Source: an uncultured Ignavibacteriota bacterium (GTDB taxonomy: Bacteria > Bacteroidota > Ignavibacteria > UBA10030 > UBA8401). Taken from it: a stretch of 9,533 bases of DNA. Location: assembly GCA_903907305.1 (NCBI GenBank), contig CAIVNT010000110.1, positions 1-9,533 of the forward strand, read 5' to 3'. Every line of letters starts with the position of its first letter. The stretch's first letter is position 1. This document shows, piece after piece, positions 1-6,305 of the stretch. A program made the translations under genes and the position numbers. The notes beneath the pieces were generated by a model. The model saw only the letters and a program-made list of their open reading frames with translations, did no database searches and was not told where the DNA came from.

Positions 1-857
1 ACGAAGGGAAAGTGAAACTCGTTCTTGTCATCCCGCCGGACTTTTCCAAAGAACTGATCGCCGGCCGTCAGGCGCACATCCAAATGCTGGTGGACGGTAT
101 GGATGCGAACTCTGCCACGACCATCATCGGATATGCGCAGGCGGTCACTCAGCAGTATTCACAGAAGATCATCATGCAGAATCTCTCCAAGGTAGGCAGA
201 AAGAGCTTTATCCCTGTCAGTTACGAAGCGAGGATCTGGTACAATCCCGAAATGAAGAGTGCGAAATTTCTCGTCCCGGGATTGATCGCATTCATCCTTG
301 CGATCACGGGTGTTATTGCTACGGCACTCTCTATCGTCAAAGAAAAAGAACGGAACACCATCGAGCAGATAGACGTTTCTCCCATCAAACCGCTGAACCT
401 CATTCTTGGAAAGATGATCCCGTATGCGATCATCTCGCTCGTTGCTGCCGCGTTGGTGCTGATCGCCGGATACTTTTTGTTCAACGTGGTGGTGAAAGGG
501 AGTCTTGTTCTGCTCTTCCTTGCTACACTGCTGTTTGTTTGTGCCGCGCTCGGTCAGGGTTTGCTTATTTCTACCATTTCTGATAATCAGCAGGTAGCAT
601 TCCAGATCGCCACGCTCGTATCAATGCTGCCGACAATGATCCTTTCCGGATTTATGTTCCCGATCCGCAGCATGCCGCTATTCCTTCAGGTCCTCTCGAA
701 TATCACCCCCGCAAAATTCTATCTGGTGATCATGCGCGGTATCGTTTTGAAAGGAGTCGGCGTCGAAGCATTTTGGGATCAGGTCATCTATTTGATGATC
801 TTCATTACCATCGTCGTGACCATTAGCATTAAACGGTTCAAAAAGCATTCGGTATAA
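1..857 (+). CDS. ABC-2 type transporter permease, YbhS-like (5' end outside window)
   Basis: Inner-membrane permease subunit of an ABC exporter, cut at its 5' end by the window. The frame is open from base 3. The first GTG in it (position 12) is not the real start, because the residues there align with residues near 95 of the complete permease downstream (VIPP, then a QxLxDG stretch, then YSQ). About 90 residues, including the first membrane helix, are therefore missing. What remains is the end of the periplasmic domain, a WYNP motif before the second helix, a loop with KEKERNTIEQ, and about five hydrophobic segments ending in a basic tail. This is the ABC2_membrane_3 layout. It lies 1 nt before its homologue, so the two probably form a heterodimeric channel, as E. 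coli YbhS and YbhR do. The partner ATPase and HlyD-type adaptor would be expected upstream. The substrate cannot be told from sequence; drugs or cations are only a guess from the family. Confidence 0.9.
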   Translation, partial: EGKVKLVLVIPPDFSKELIAGRQAHIQMLVDGMDANSATTIIGYAQAVTQQYSQKIIMQNLSKVGRKSFIPVSYEARIWYNPEMKSAKFLVPGLIAFILAITGVIATALSIVKEKERNTIEQIDVSPIKPLNLILGKMIPYAIISLVAAALVLIAGYFLFNVVVKGSLVLLFLATLLFVCAALGQGLLISTISDNQQVAFQIATLVSMLPTMILSGFMFPIRSMPLFLQVLSNITPAKFYLVIMRGIVLKGVGVEAFWDQVIYLMIFITIVVTISIKRFKKHSV

Positions 858-858
858 T

Positions 859-1983
859 ATGAACCTGAAACGATTAAAAGCACTCATTCAAAAAGAATTC
901 GCACAGCTCTTCAAAGATAAGCGGCTTCTTCCGATCATTTTTATCGCGCCTGTCCTTCAGCTGGTCTTTCTCGGATTTGCCGCTTCTTTGGATGTGAAGA
1001 ATATCTCTTTCGTCCTTTGCGATCTGGATAAAACGAGCGAGAGCAGGGCGTTCGCGGAACTCTTTACGAATTCCGGATATTTTACCATGGCATACTCCAC
1101 GGAAGATTATGCTTCCGTCCGTGAATATCTCGACAATAGTGTTACAGCGATGGCATTGGTCATCCCGCCGAAATTCGGTGACCGGATCCTCAGGAAAGAG
1201 ACAGCCGATATCCAATTGTTGTTCGACGGGAGCGAAGGGAATTCCACGGCGATCGCTTCGAGTTATGCGGGACAGATCATCACACGCTATTCTCAGAATA
1301 CATTGATCAATGCCGTTGGAATGCCGCGCTCGCTCGGCGGAGTGGTTGCGGAATCTCGTGCATGGTACAATCCAACGCTCGTCAGCAGGAACTTTATGGT
1401 CCCCGGTGTATTGGTGCTCATCCTTTTGATCACAACAATGAATCTTACCTCCATGGCGATCGTGAAGGAGAAAGAGATCGGAACGTTGGAACAGCTCCTC
1501 GTCACTCCGCTACGCCCTGCAGAGATGATTCTCGGTAAACTGATCCCGTTCATCATCATTGGTATGCTCAATGTGACCATGGTGATGCTGGTGATGCGTT
1601 TCGGATTCGGGATCGAGATCAGGGGGAGTATTGCTCTGCTCTACCTGCTGACAGGATTTTTTCTGCTGACGTCGCTTGGTCTCGGTCTCTTCGTCTCGAC
1701 CATTTCAAAGACCCAGCAGCAAGCGATGATGATCGGAATGTTCTTTGTGATGCAGCCGATGATGTACCTCTCCGGATTTGTCTTTCCGGTCGAGAACATG
1801 CCGACGGTGCTGCAGTGGATATCATATCTGATCCCGATGAAATACTATCTCATCGTGATCCGTTCGATCATCTTGAAGGGGGTGGGAATTCAGCATCTGT
1901 GGTTCGAAGCAATGATGTTGCTGGGAATGGGAATCGTCGTGCTGACAGCAAGTGTGATGCGTTTTAAAGAAAAGATCGATTAG
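859..1983 (+). CDS. ABC-2 type transporter permease, YbhR-like
   Basis: Complete 374-residue permease, the usual length for the YhhJ/YbhS/YbhR family. Helix 1 is at about residues 23-43. A periplasmic domain follows (about 45-170) and ends in the conserved WYNP (169-172). Five more hydrophobic segments lie near 178-201, 223-247, 256-281, 285-308 and 347-368. The loop after helix 2 carries KEKEIGTLEQ, the coupling-type sequence seen in this family. The protein is clearly homologous along its length to the preceding partial permease, so the pair arose by tandem duplication and most likely acts as a heterodimer. The ATG lies one base after the upstream TAA and has no clear Shine-Dalgarno sequence, which suggests translational coupling. 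It is the last gene of its operon within view, since the next gene is convergent. The family assignment is firm; the exported substrate is unknown. Confidence 0.93.
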   Translation: MNLKRLKALIQKEFAQLFKDKRLLPIIFIAPVLQLVFLGFAASLDVKNISFVLCDLDKTSESRAFAELFTNSGYFTMAYSTEDYASVREYLDNSVTAMALVIPPKFGDRILRKETADIQLLFDGSEGNSTAIASSYAGQIITRYSQNTLINAVGMPRSLGGVVAESRAWYNPTLVSRNFMVPGVLVLILLITTMNLTSMAIVKEKEIGTLEQLLVTPLRPAEMILGKLIPFIIIGMLNVTMVMLVMRFGFGIEIRGSIALLYLLTGFFLLTSLGLGLFVSTISKTQQQAMMIGMFFVMQPMMYLSGFVFPVENMPTVLQWISYLIPMKYYLIVIRSIILKGVGIQHLWFEAMMLLGMGIVVLTASVMRFKEKID

Positions 1984-1996
1984 AAGTATTATCAAA

Positions 1997-2032
1997 AATT
2001 GTCATACTGAGCGGAGTCGAAGTGTGACAATT
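1997..2032. repeat. Palindromic repeat unit 1; possible terminator for the - strand gene
   Basis: The arms AATTGTCATACT (1997-2008) and AGTGTGACAATT (2021-2032) pair over 12 bp with one G-T wobble, around a 12-nt loop, GAGCGGAGTCGA. Read on the - strand, the stem runs into five T residues (AATTTTTGATAA), so it could terminate transcription of the patatin-type gene that ends at 2118. The TGTCAT...GAGCGGAGTCGAAG...TGACA pattern resembles interspersed hairpin repeats I remember from FCB-group genomes; I have not verified its copy number. Confidence 0.7.
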
Positions 2033-2040
2033 CCGATAGA

Positions 2041-2095
2041 TGTCATCCCTCGGCGGAGTGTACCCCGATGAACATCGGGGCTCGGCATGACAATT
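2041..2095. repeat. Palindromic repeat unit 2 with inner 8-bp hairpin
   Basis: The outer arms TGTCAT (2041-2046) and ATGACA (2087-2092) enclose a perfect inner inverted repeat, CCCCGATG (2063-2070) and CATCGGGG (2073-2080). With a realistic loop the stem is 7 bp closed by GAAC. It shares GCGGAGT with unit 1 at a similar distance from TGTCAT. Its right end, ATGACAATT (2087-2095), is also perfectly complementary to the left end of unit 1 (AATTGTCAT, 1997-2005), so the two units can fold as one nested structure. Confidence 0.65.
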
Positions 2096-2117
2096 AAATG
2101 GTATTTTTAGTCCACTT

Positions 2118-4871
2118 CTAGAAGATCGGATATCCGAGGGAGAGATACGCAACGATTGGTCCGAGCGTGAGCGGCTGTTCAAGCAGATCTCTGCGGATAT
2201 AGAAACTTCGGCCGACAGCTACATTGATCGGTCCCGCCGGTGTATCCAACGACAAGATCGCGCCGATTCCATGATGAAAATCTTTTAGACGTATATCTTC
2301 ACGCTGAGGCCAGATACTTCCAAGATCGTAGCGGATCCGGAAATATGTATCCCAAATAATCTGGAACGGGAATCTTGTCCGTAATTCCAGACTGGTCAAA
2401 AAGACCTGTCTTCCTCTCGAGTCATATTCCCGCAATCCAAAGAACGAATCCTCACCGCCGAGAGAGAATTGCTGGCTTAACGGAAGTGTCTGGTCCCCGA
2501 ATCCAACGATGATCTTCGGATGGAGCGTAAAATTCGAATATGATGCATTGGTCTCATATGCAAAATAGATCTTGGAATATCCCACATCTCCAACAACATC
2601 TTTTAGTGTTGATGTAGCCGTTTCCCATGAGAAGTTCGTCAGCGAACCTTTCCGTGCGAAAGGATACCTGTCCCGCGAATCGATGGTGGATGAGATACGG
2701 AAGACCTGCAGTGTGAACTGTTCAGGGTTGTATCCTTTCCCCGAAAGGAACTTTACTTCATCCGACTCAAGTCTATATTCAACGTTAAAGATCCCGAATC
2801 GCTCCACCTGCTGACCGAGCTGGAATGAAACGCCGTAGAGTATCTGCCGGTATTCACCTTCGCGCGAACGAACGAATGCTTTTTTATTCGTCCTGAGCGG
2901 ATCTGTGAAATACGTGTAGATATCACGGAGATCATAATACGCATCCATATTGAATGTGAAATATGAATTGAAGATGCGATTCGCCTGAAAATCAACCAGA
3001 TACTTCCTGTTCCTCAATCCGCCTGCAAAACTGGCTCCGATCTCCGTCGCCGTTCCCAGCAGATTCTCATTCCGGAATTCAAGGGATGGCTGTACATTCC
3101 TCTCATTATCGATCCTAAAGCCAAGCCGCGAAACATCAGTTGCTTTTTCTTCTATTTGGATCGTCACTACAGGCTCATCATTCTCAAAACCGACATCCAT
3201 CAATACCTGTTCGAACAGATTGGTGCCGTACAGATTCAGTAGTGCCTGTCGTCCTTTCTCCACCGTGAAGATATTTCCGTCGCGAAAACCGAGCTCCCGC
3301 CAGACGACCCAATCCCTCGATGTTTCCTTTCCTTTCAGATAGATCTTGTAGATCGATCCTTCGTGAATATGCAGCGTGAGAGTTCCGGTGAGCGTATCGA
3401 ACAATTTGGATTGTACGCGGGCGAGAGAATAACCTTGATTCCGGTACAGACTGAGCATGTGCTCGATGGCATCCTCAATTTTTGGTGCATTGTACGGTGC
3501 ATTCATCAATGAATCGAACGGCGTGGCGAGTTCTCTGGAATTGATCAGCGTATTTTCCGTAAACAAGATGTTCTTTACTATCGGATTGAGAATGCTATTG
3601 ATATGAAGATCGGCCGACATATCAGAAATGTTCAATTCGCCGGAGACGAGTTGATACTTGCCGGTTTGGTACATCCTTGAAATCTGTTCCCGAAGAACTG
3701 GAATGGATGTTGACGGTGATCCCACAAGCGGAGAAAAGAATGATGAATCCACTGCATCCGAAGAAAAACTGACCGACCGTAATTTGAATGAAAAGTTTGA
3801 CAGCGGAGACGCATCGATCAAAGCGCTTCTCTTCCGAGCTTCCATACTGTCCACAATCGAACCGATCTTCAATCGCGTGGCAGCAGTTCCTTGCTGCCTC
3901 ACGAAGGAAAGATTTGAAAAATCGAGCGTTGGATACGATCCGAGGTCGGGAGTGATTACGATCGTCGCACTGTCCAGCGCTATTTTATTTTTCTCCTGTG
4001 CCATAATGTTCACGATCTGGTCGGTCACTTCCCAGGGATTGTTCAATTGATTTGCGGTCCTTAAGGGACTGACCACATTCACAGCGATAATGATATCCGC
4101 ACCAAGTCCTCGGGCAACATCTACCGGTATATTGGAGATCAGTCCGCCGTCGGTCAATTCGAGGGTGTCCTTCTTCAACGGATTATAGAGGAGTGGAATG
4201 GAAATACTTGCCCGCAGAGCCTCCGAAAGATTTCCCGAAGCAAAAACGATCTGTTTTCCGCTGATCAGATCGGTTGAAACGCACCGGAAAGGTATCTTCA
4301 GATCGTCAAAATCTTTTATAGGATGATACAGACTTTGAAGCGTTAATTGGTTGATGAAATTTGTCAGCCGCTGCCCACTGGAGAGAGCTGAAGGGAGAAT
4401 GGGACGCAAACCGTCAAAACGAATAGATAATTGTTTTCGGTCGGCGGCGACTTTGTGTGAGAGATAGAGGTCTTTCCGTTCATTATCCTGCGTCAATGAG
4501 AGCACATAATTCCAGTCCGTTGTGTCGACGAGTGCCTCAAGTTCTGCCGTTGAATATCCCGATGCATACAGACCGCCGATGATTCCGCCGATGCTTGTCC
4601 CGACGATATAGTCGATCGGGATATGATTCTTTTCCAGTTCTTTAATGACTCCGACGTGTGCGATTCCGCGTGCCCCGCCACCGCTCAATACGAGGCAGAC
4701 TATGGGACGTTTGATCTTATGAAATGAAACCGAAAAATTTGTGTCGGATTTCTGATCCGCGAAGAGAGGAGTGATGACGAGTTTCCTTTCCTGTGATTCG
4801 CCATTAACCGAAATGAAGAATATCAGGAAAAAAATATCGAGTAAGATATGGAGTGCTCTGCGCTTTAACAT
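2118..4871 (-). CDS. Patatin-like phospholipase fused to POTRA domains and an Omp85/BamA-type barrel
   Basis: Predicted outer-membrane phospholipase of 917 residues, resembling type Vd autotransporters such as PlpD. A basic N-terminus and hydrophobic stretch (about 5-22) form a signal peptide. The patatin domain spans about 57-345: oxyanion-hole motif GGGARG (64-69), nucleophile motif GTSIG with Ser93, and DGG with Asp241 completing the Ser-Asp dyad. Three POTRA-like segments follow (about 360-430, 432-505 and 506-577), then a beta-barrel from about 580 to the C-terminal Phe. The barrel ends with an LDTPAGPINVAVG segment typical of the Omp85 family. Patatins hydrolyse acyl esters of phospholipids; whether this domain is kept in the periplasm or exposed is unknown. 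At the position of the conserved RGY/F barrel motif I read REY (814-816). No Shine-Dalgarno sequence is visible, but the start fits the signal peptide. The gene is monocistronic, convergent with the permeases and divergent from the small membrane protein. Confidence 0.93.
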   Translation of the reverse strand: MLKRRALHILLDIFFLIFFISVNGESQERKLVITPLFADQKSDTNFSVSFHKIKRPIVCLVLSGGGARGIAHVGVIKELEKNHIPIDYIVGTSIGGIIGGLYASGYSTAELEALVDTTDWNYVLSLTQDNERKDLYLSHKVAADRKQLSIRFDGLRPILPSALSSGQRLTNFINQLTLQSLYHPIKDFDDLKIPFRCVSTDLISGKQIVFASGNLSEALRASISIPLLYNPLKKDTLELTDGGLISNIPVDVARGLGADIIIAVNVVSPLRTANQLNNPWEVTDQIVNIMAQEKNKIALDSATIVITPDLGSYPTLDFSNLSFVRQQGTAATRLKIGSIVDSMEARKRSALIDASPLSNFSFKLRSVSFSSDAVDSSFFSPLVGSPSTSIPVLREQISRMYQTGKYQLVSGELNISDMSADLHINSILNPIVKNILFTENTLINSRELATPFDSLMNAPYNAPKIEDAIEHMLSLYRNQGYSLARVQSKLFDTLTGTLTLHIHEGSIYKIYLKGKETSRDWVVWRELGFRDGNIFTVEKGRQALLNLYGTNLFEQVLMDVGFENDEPVVTIQIEEKATDVSRLGFRIDNERNVQPSLEFRNENLLGTATEIGASFAGGLRNRKYLVDFQANRIFNSYFTFNMDAYYDLRDIYTYFTDPLRTNKKAFVRSREGEYRQILYGVSFQLGQQVERFGIFNVEYRLESDEVKFLSGKGYNPEQFTLQVFRISSTIDSRDRYPFARKGSLTNFSWETATSTLKDVVGDVGYSKIYFAYETNASYSNFTLHPKIIVGFGDQTLPLSQQFSLGGEDSFFGLREYDSRGRQVFLTSLELRTRFPFQIIWDTYFRIRYDLGSIWPQREDIRLKDFHHGIGAILSLDTPAGPINVAVGRSFYIRRDLLEQPLTLGPIVAYLSLGYPIF

Positions 4872-4951
4872 AAGTAGTCTTAAAAGATAAGGAAATCACG
4901 CAAAATATGCGCGTTTATTCAGTTATCTACGTCAAAACATCCTCGGGTTAC

Positions 4952-4988
4952 AGTATGCGTTTTATCACATACTTTTCAGGAATATATT
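4952..4988. promoter_or_regulatory. Inverted repeat and weak -10-like box in the divergent intergenic region
   Basis: AGTATG (4952-4957) and CATACT (4968-4973) form a 6-bp inverted repeat with a 10-nt spacer, the size of a dimeric regulator site. Ten bases further on, TATATT (4983-4988) could be the -10 box for the small gene at 5032, which would put the repeat over the -35 region. No good -35 hexamer is present. Arms this short occur by chance, so this is tentative. Confidence 0.22.
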
Positions 4989-5016
4989 GTACCTTAGTAA
5001 CATAATTAATCACAAT

Positions 5017-5023
5017 GGAAGGG
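5017..5023 (+). promoter_or_regulatory. Ribosome binding site for the small membrane protein
   Basis: GGAAGGG lies 8 nt before the ATG at 5032. This purine-rich Shine-Dalgarno-like sequence favours that ATG over the in-frame TTG at 4987. Confidence 0.6.
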
Positions 5024-5031
5024 ATAGTCGT

Positions 5032-5253
5032 ATGAATTCAACGAATATGAACGATCTGCGGAAAAAACAGACTGCTGCAATGTTCTTTAATATTGCGATT
5101 ATGATCGCAAGTTTTACCATTGCACTGATCGCTTTACCGCAGGAGATATTCTTCGTTGTTGCCGTCATTATCTTGTTTGCGCTTCGTGAAATAGAAAAAG
5201 AGATCGAGAAATCTAATCCCGGCCGCTTCTCGGTCCTATCAAGCAGAAAATAG
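5032..5253 (+). CDS. Small two-helix membrane protein, unknown function
   Basis: A 73-residue protein I do not recognise. The N-terminus is polar and basic (RKK at 10-12). Two hydrophobic segments follow, at about 16-34 and 37-51, separated by a short LPQE turn. The tail is strongly charged (REIEKEIEK at 52-60) and ends in basic residues. By the positive-inside rule both ends should face the cytoplasm, making a helical hairpin in the inner membrane. The ATG at 5032 is chosen because of GGAAGGG just upstream; a longer version from TTG 4987 would add 15 polar residues without a ribosome binding site. The gene stands alone: it is divergent from the phospholipase-barrel gene and closed by a strong terminator at 5273-5302. 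Good codon structure and flanking signals support a real gene. The topology resembles many small inner-membrane proteins but gives no function. Confidence 0.68.
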   Translation: MNSTNMNDLRKKQTAAMFFNIAIMIASFTIALIALPQEIFFVVAVIILFALREIEKEIEKSNPGRFSVLSSRK

Positions 5254-5272
5254 ATTTTAACCGGGTGAGTTA

Positions 5273-5302
5273 CAAAAGAGACAGCGCGGGCTGTCTCTTT
5301 TG
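5273..5302. terminator. Rho-independent, probably bidirectional terminator
   Basis: The arms CAAAAGAGACAGC (5273-5285) and GCTGTCTCTTTTG (5290-5302) are perfectly complementary over 13 bp with a 4-nt loop, GCGG. The A-run on the left and T-run on the right give the A-stem-T layout of an intrinsic terminator on either strand. It lies 20 nt after the small membrane protein's stop codon and separates it from the gene run that starts at 5391. Confidence 0.88.
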
Positions 5303-5336
5303 CGTTTAAAGCGGGTTTTTCAATACGACAATTACG

Positions 5337-5365
5337 TTGGACACGAATGAATAATTGACTAAATT
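5337..5365 (+). promoter_or_regulatory. Possible promoter for the downstream five-gene run
   Basis: TTGGAC (5337-5342) and TAAATT (5360-5365) are spaced by exactly 17 nt, between the terminator and the first gene at 5391. Each box matches the sigma-70 consensus only partly (3 of 6 and 4 of 6). A promoter is needed in this interval because the terminator precedes it; the exact site is a guess. Confidence 0.3.
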
Positions 5366-5390
5366 TCTTCCAACAGTATTTCACTCTTAC

Positions 5391-6296
5391 ATGATTTCAC
5401 TAATTCTACACGGCGGTGCTTGGAATATCCCGAATGAAATTGTCGGGGCTCACCGCAACGGAGTCAGCCTAGCCCTCGAGAAGGGATGGAAGATTCTTGA
5501 GAGGGGGGGGCATGCTCTGGATGCAATAGAACAGACCATCCGTTCAATGGAGGATGATCCGATATTTGATGCAGGAAAGGGATCGTTTCTCAATGAACTT
5601 GGAGAGATTGAGCTTGATGCCAGTATTATGAACGGAACATCGCTCAAATGCGGCGCAATCGCTGCTGCCCAGAATATCAGGAATCCGATCTCGCTGGCAA
5701 GAATGGTCATGGAAAAAAGTGAGAATGTCTTGTTGACAGGACTGGGTGCTGTTCGTTTTGCAAAGGAACACGGGATGCCTGTCTGTAGGAATGATGATCT
5801 GCTTGTTCCACGGGAATTGAAACGATGGAAGGAACTTCAGCAAAGCAAATCATTCTCACCCAAGGATTCATTTCGTGCCGATCTTCCTTCCGACACTGTC
5901 GGCGCAATAGCGATGGATGAAAAGGGGAATATCGCTGCTGGAACTTCCACGGGCGGGACTCCCAATAAACATCCCGGCCGTGTCGGTGATTCTCCTTTGA
6001 TCGGATGCGGCACATATGCCGATTCTCAGGTCGGCGGAGTATCGTGCACGGGATGGGGCGAAGGGATCATCAAAGTTGTGCTGGCAAAGACCGTCATCGA
6101 TCATATGGAAATGAGCGGAGCAGACGGTGATGCAGCAGCTCTATTTGGCATAGAACGTCTTAAGAAAAAAGTCGACGGGTACGGTGGAATTATTGTACTC
6201 GATAAGAATGGAAGACCATCCGTTGCTTTCAATACTCCCCGAATGGCTCGGGCGTATCGCACGTCCGAAATGAATGCTCCATTTGTTGAGGTATAA
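5391..6296 (+). CDS. iaaA: Isoaspartyl peptidase / plant-type L-asparaginase (Ntn hydrolase)
   Basis: A 301-residue precursor of the type that cleaves itself into two chains and then hydrolyses isoaspartyl dipeptides or asparagine, acting in protein-damage turnover and amino-acid salvage. Visible signatures are the N-terminal HGGAW (8-12), the ELDASIM stretch (74-80), the autocleavage site with nucleophile Thr169 in SDTVGAIA, the GTSTGGTPNK segment (185-194), GRVGDSPLIGCGTYAD (196-211) and a GWGEG turn (221-225). The length is normal for the family. The ATG at 5391 is chosen because the conserved N-terminal strand (ISLILHGGAW) begins right after it; the in-frame TTG at 5355 would add 12 non-conserved residues. 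No clear Shine-Dalgarno sequence is seen. It is the first gene of the right-hand run and lies 9 nt before the RsmB-like gene. An eight-G run (5503-5510) lies in the coding region. No signal peptide is seen, so the protein should be cytoplasmic. Confidence 0.93.
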   Translation: MISLILHGGAWNIPNEIVGAHRNGVSLALEKGWKILERGGHALDAIEQTIRSMEDDPIFDAGKGSFLNELGEIELDASIMNGTSLKCGAIAAAQNIRNPISLARMVMEKSENVLLTGLGAVRFAKEHGMPVCRNDDLLVPRELKRWKELQQSKSFSPKDSFRADLPSDTVGAIAMDEKGNIAAGTSTGGTPNKHPGRVGDSPLIGCGTYADSQVGGVSCTGWGEGIIKVVLAKTVIDHMEMSGADGDAAALFGIERLKKKVDGYGGIIVLDKNGRPSVAFNTPRMARAYRTSEMNAPFVEV

Positions 6297-6305
6297 ACTG
6301 CAGTT

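Noticed and set aside
874..1215. Long open frame on the - strand inside the second permease gene
   Set aside because: It is a shadow of a strongly conserved permease gene on the other strand and its product shows no recognisable motif.
3658..4050. 130-codon open frame on the + strand opposite the patatin domain
   Set aside because: The opposite strand encodes the conserved patatin-POTRA protein; the + strand product has no domain-like features and no ribosome binding site was noticed.
4902..4935. TTGACG on the - strand (4935-4930) as a -35 box for the patatin-barrel gene
   Set aside because: The best AT-rich -10 candidate, TATTTT (4907-4902), is 22 nt away, too far for a standard promoter, and the hexamer at 17 nt (GCGCAT) is poor. 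I therefore did not list a promoter.
5015..5035. Six-codon ATG...TGA reading frame overlapping the start of the small membrane protein gene
   Set aside because: It could be an upstream coupling peptide, but it overlaps the GGAAGGG ribosome binding site itself and frames this short arise by chance.
5355..5390. TTG at 5355 as start of the asparaginase, or TTGACT (5355-5360) as a -35 box for a leaderless transcript
   Set aside because: The extra 12 residues are not family-like. The matching -10 (TATTTC at 5377-5382) is weak and would put the transcript start almost on the ATG.
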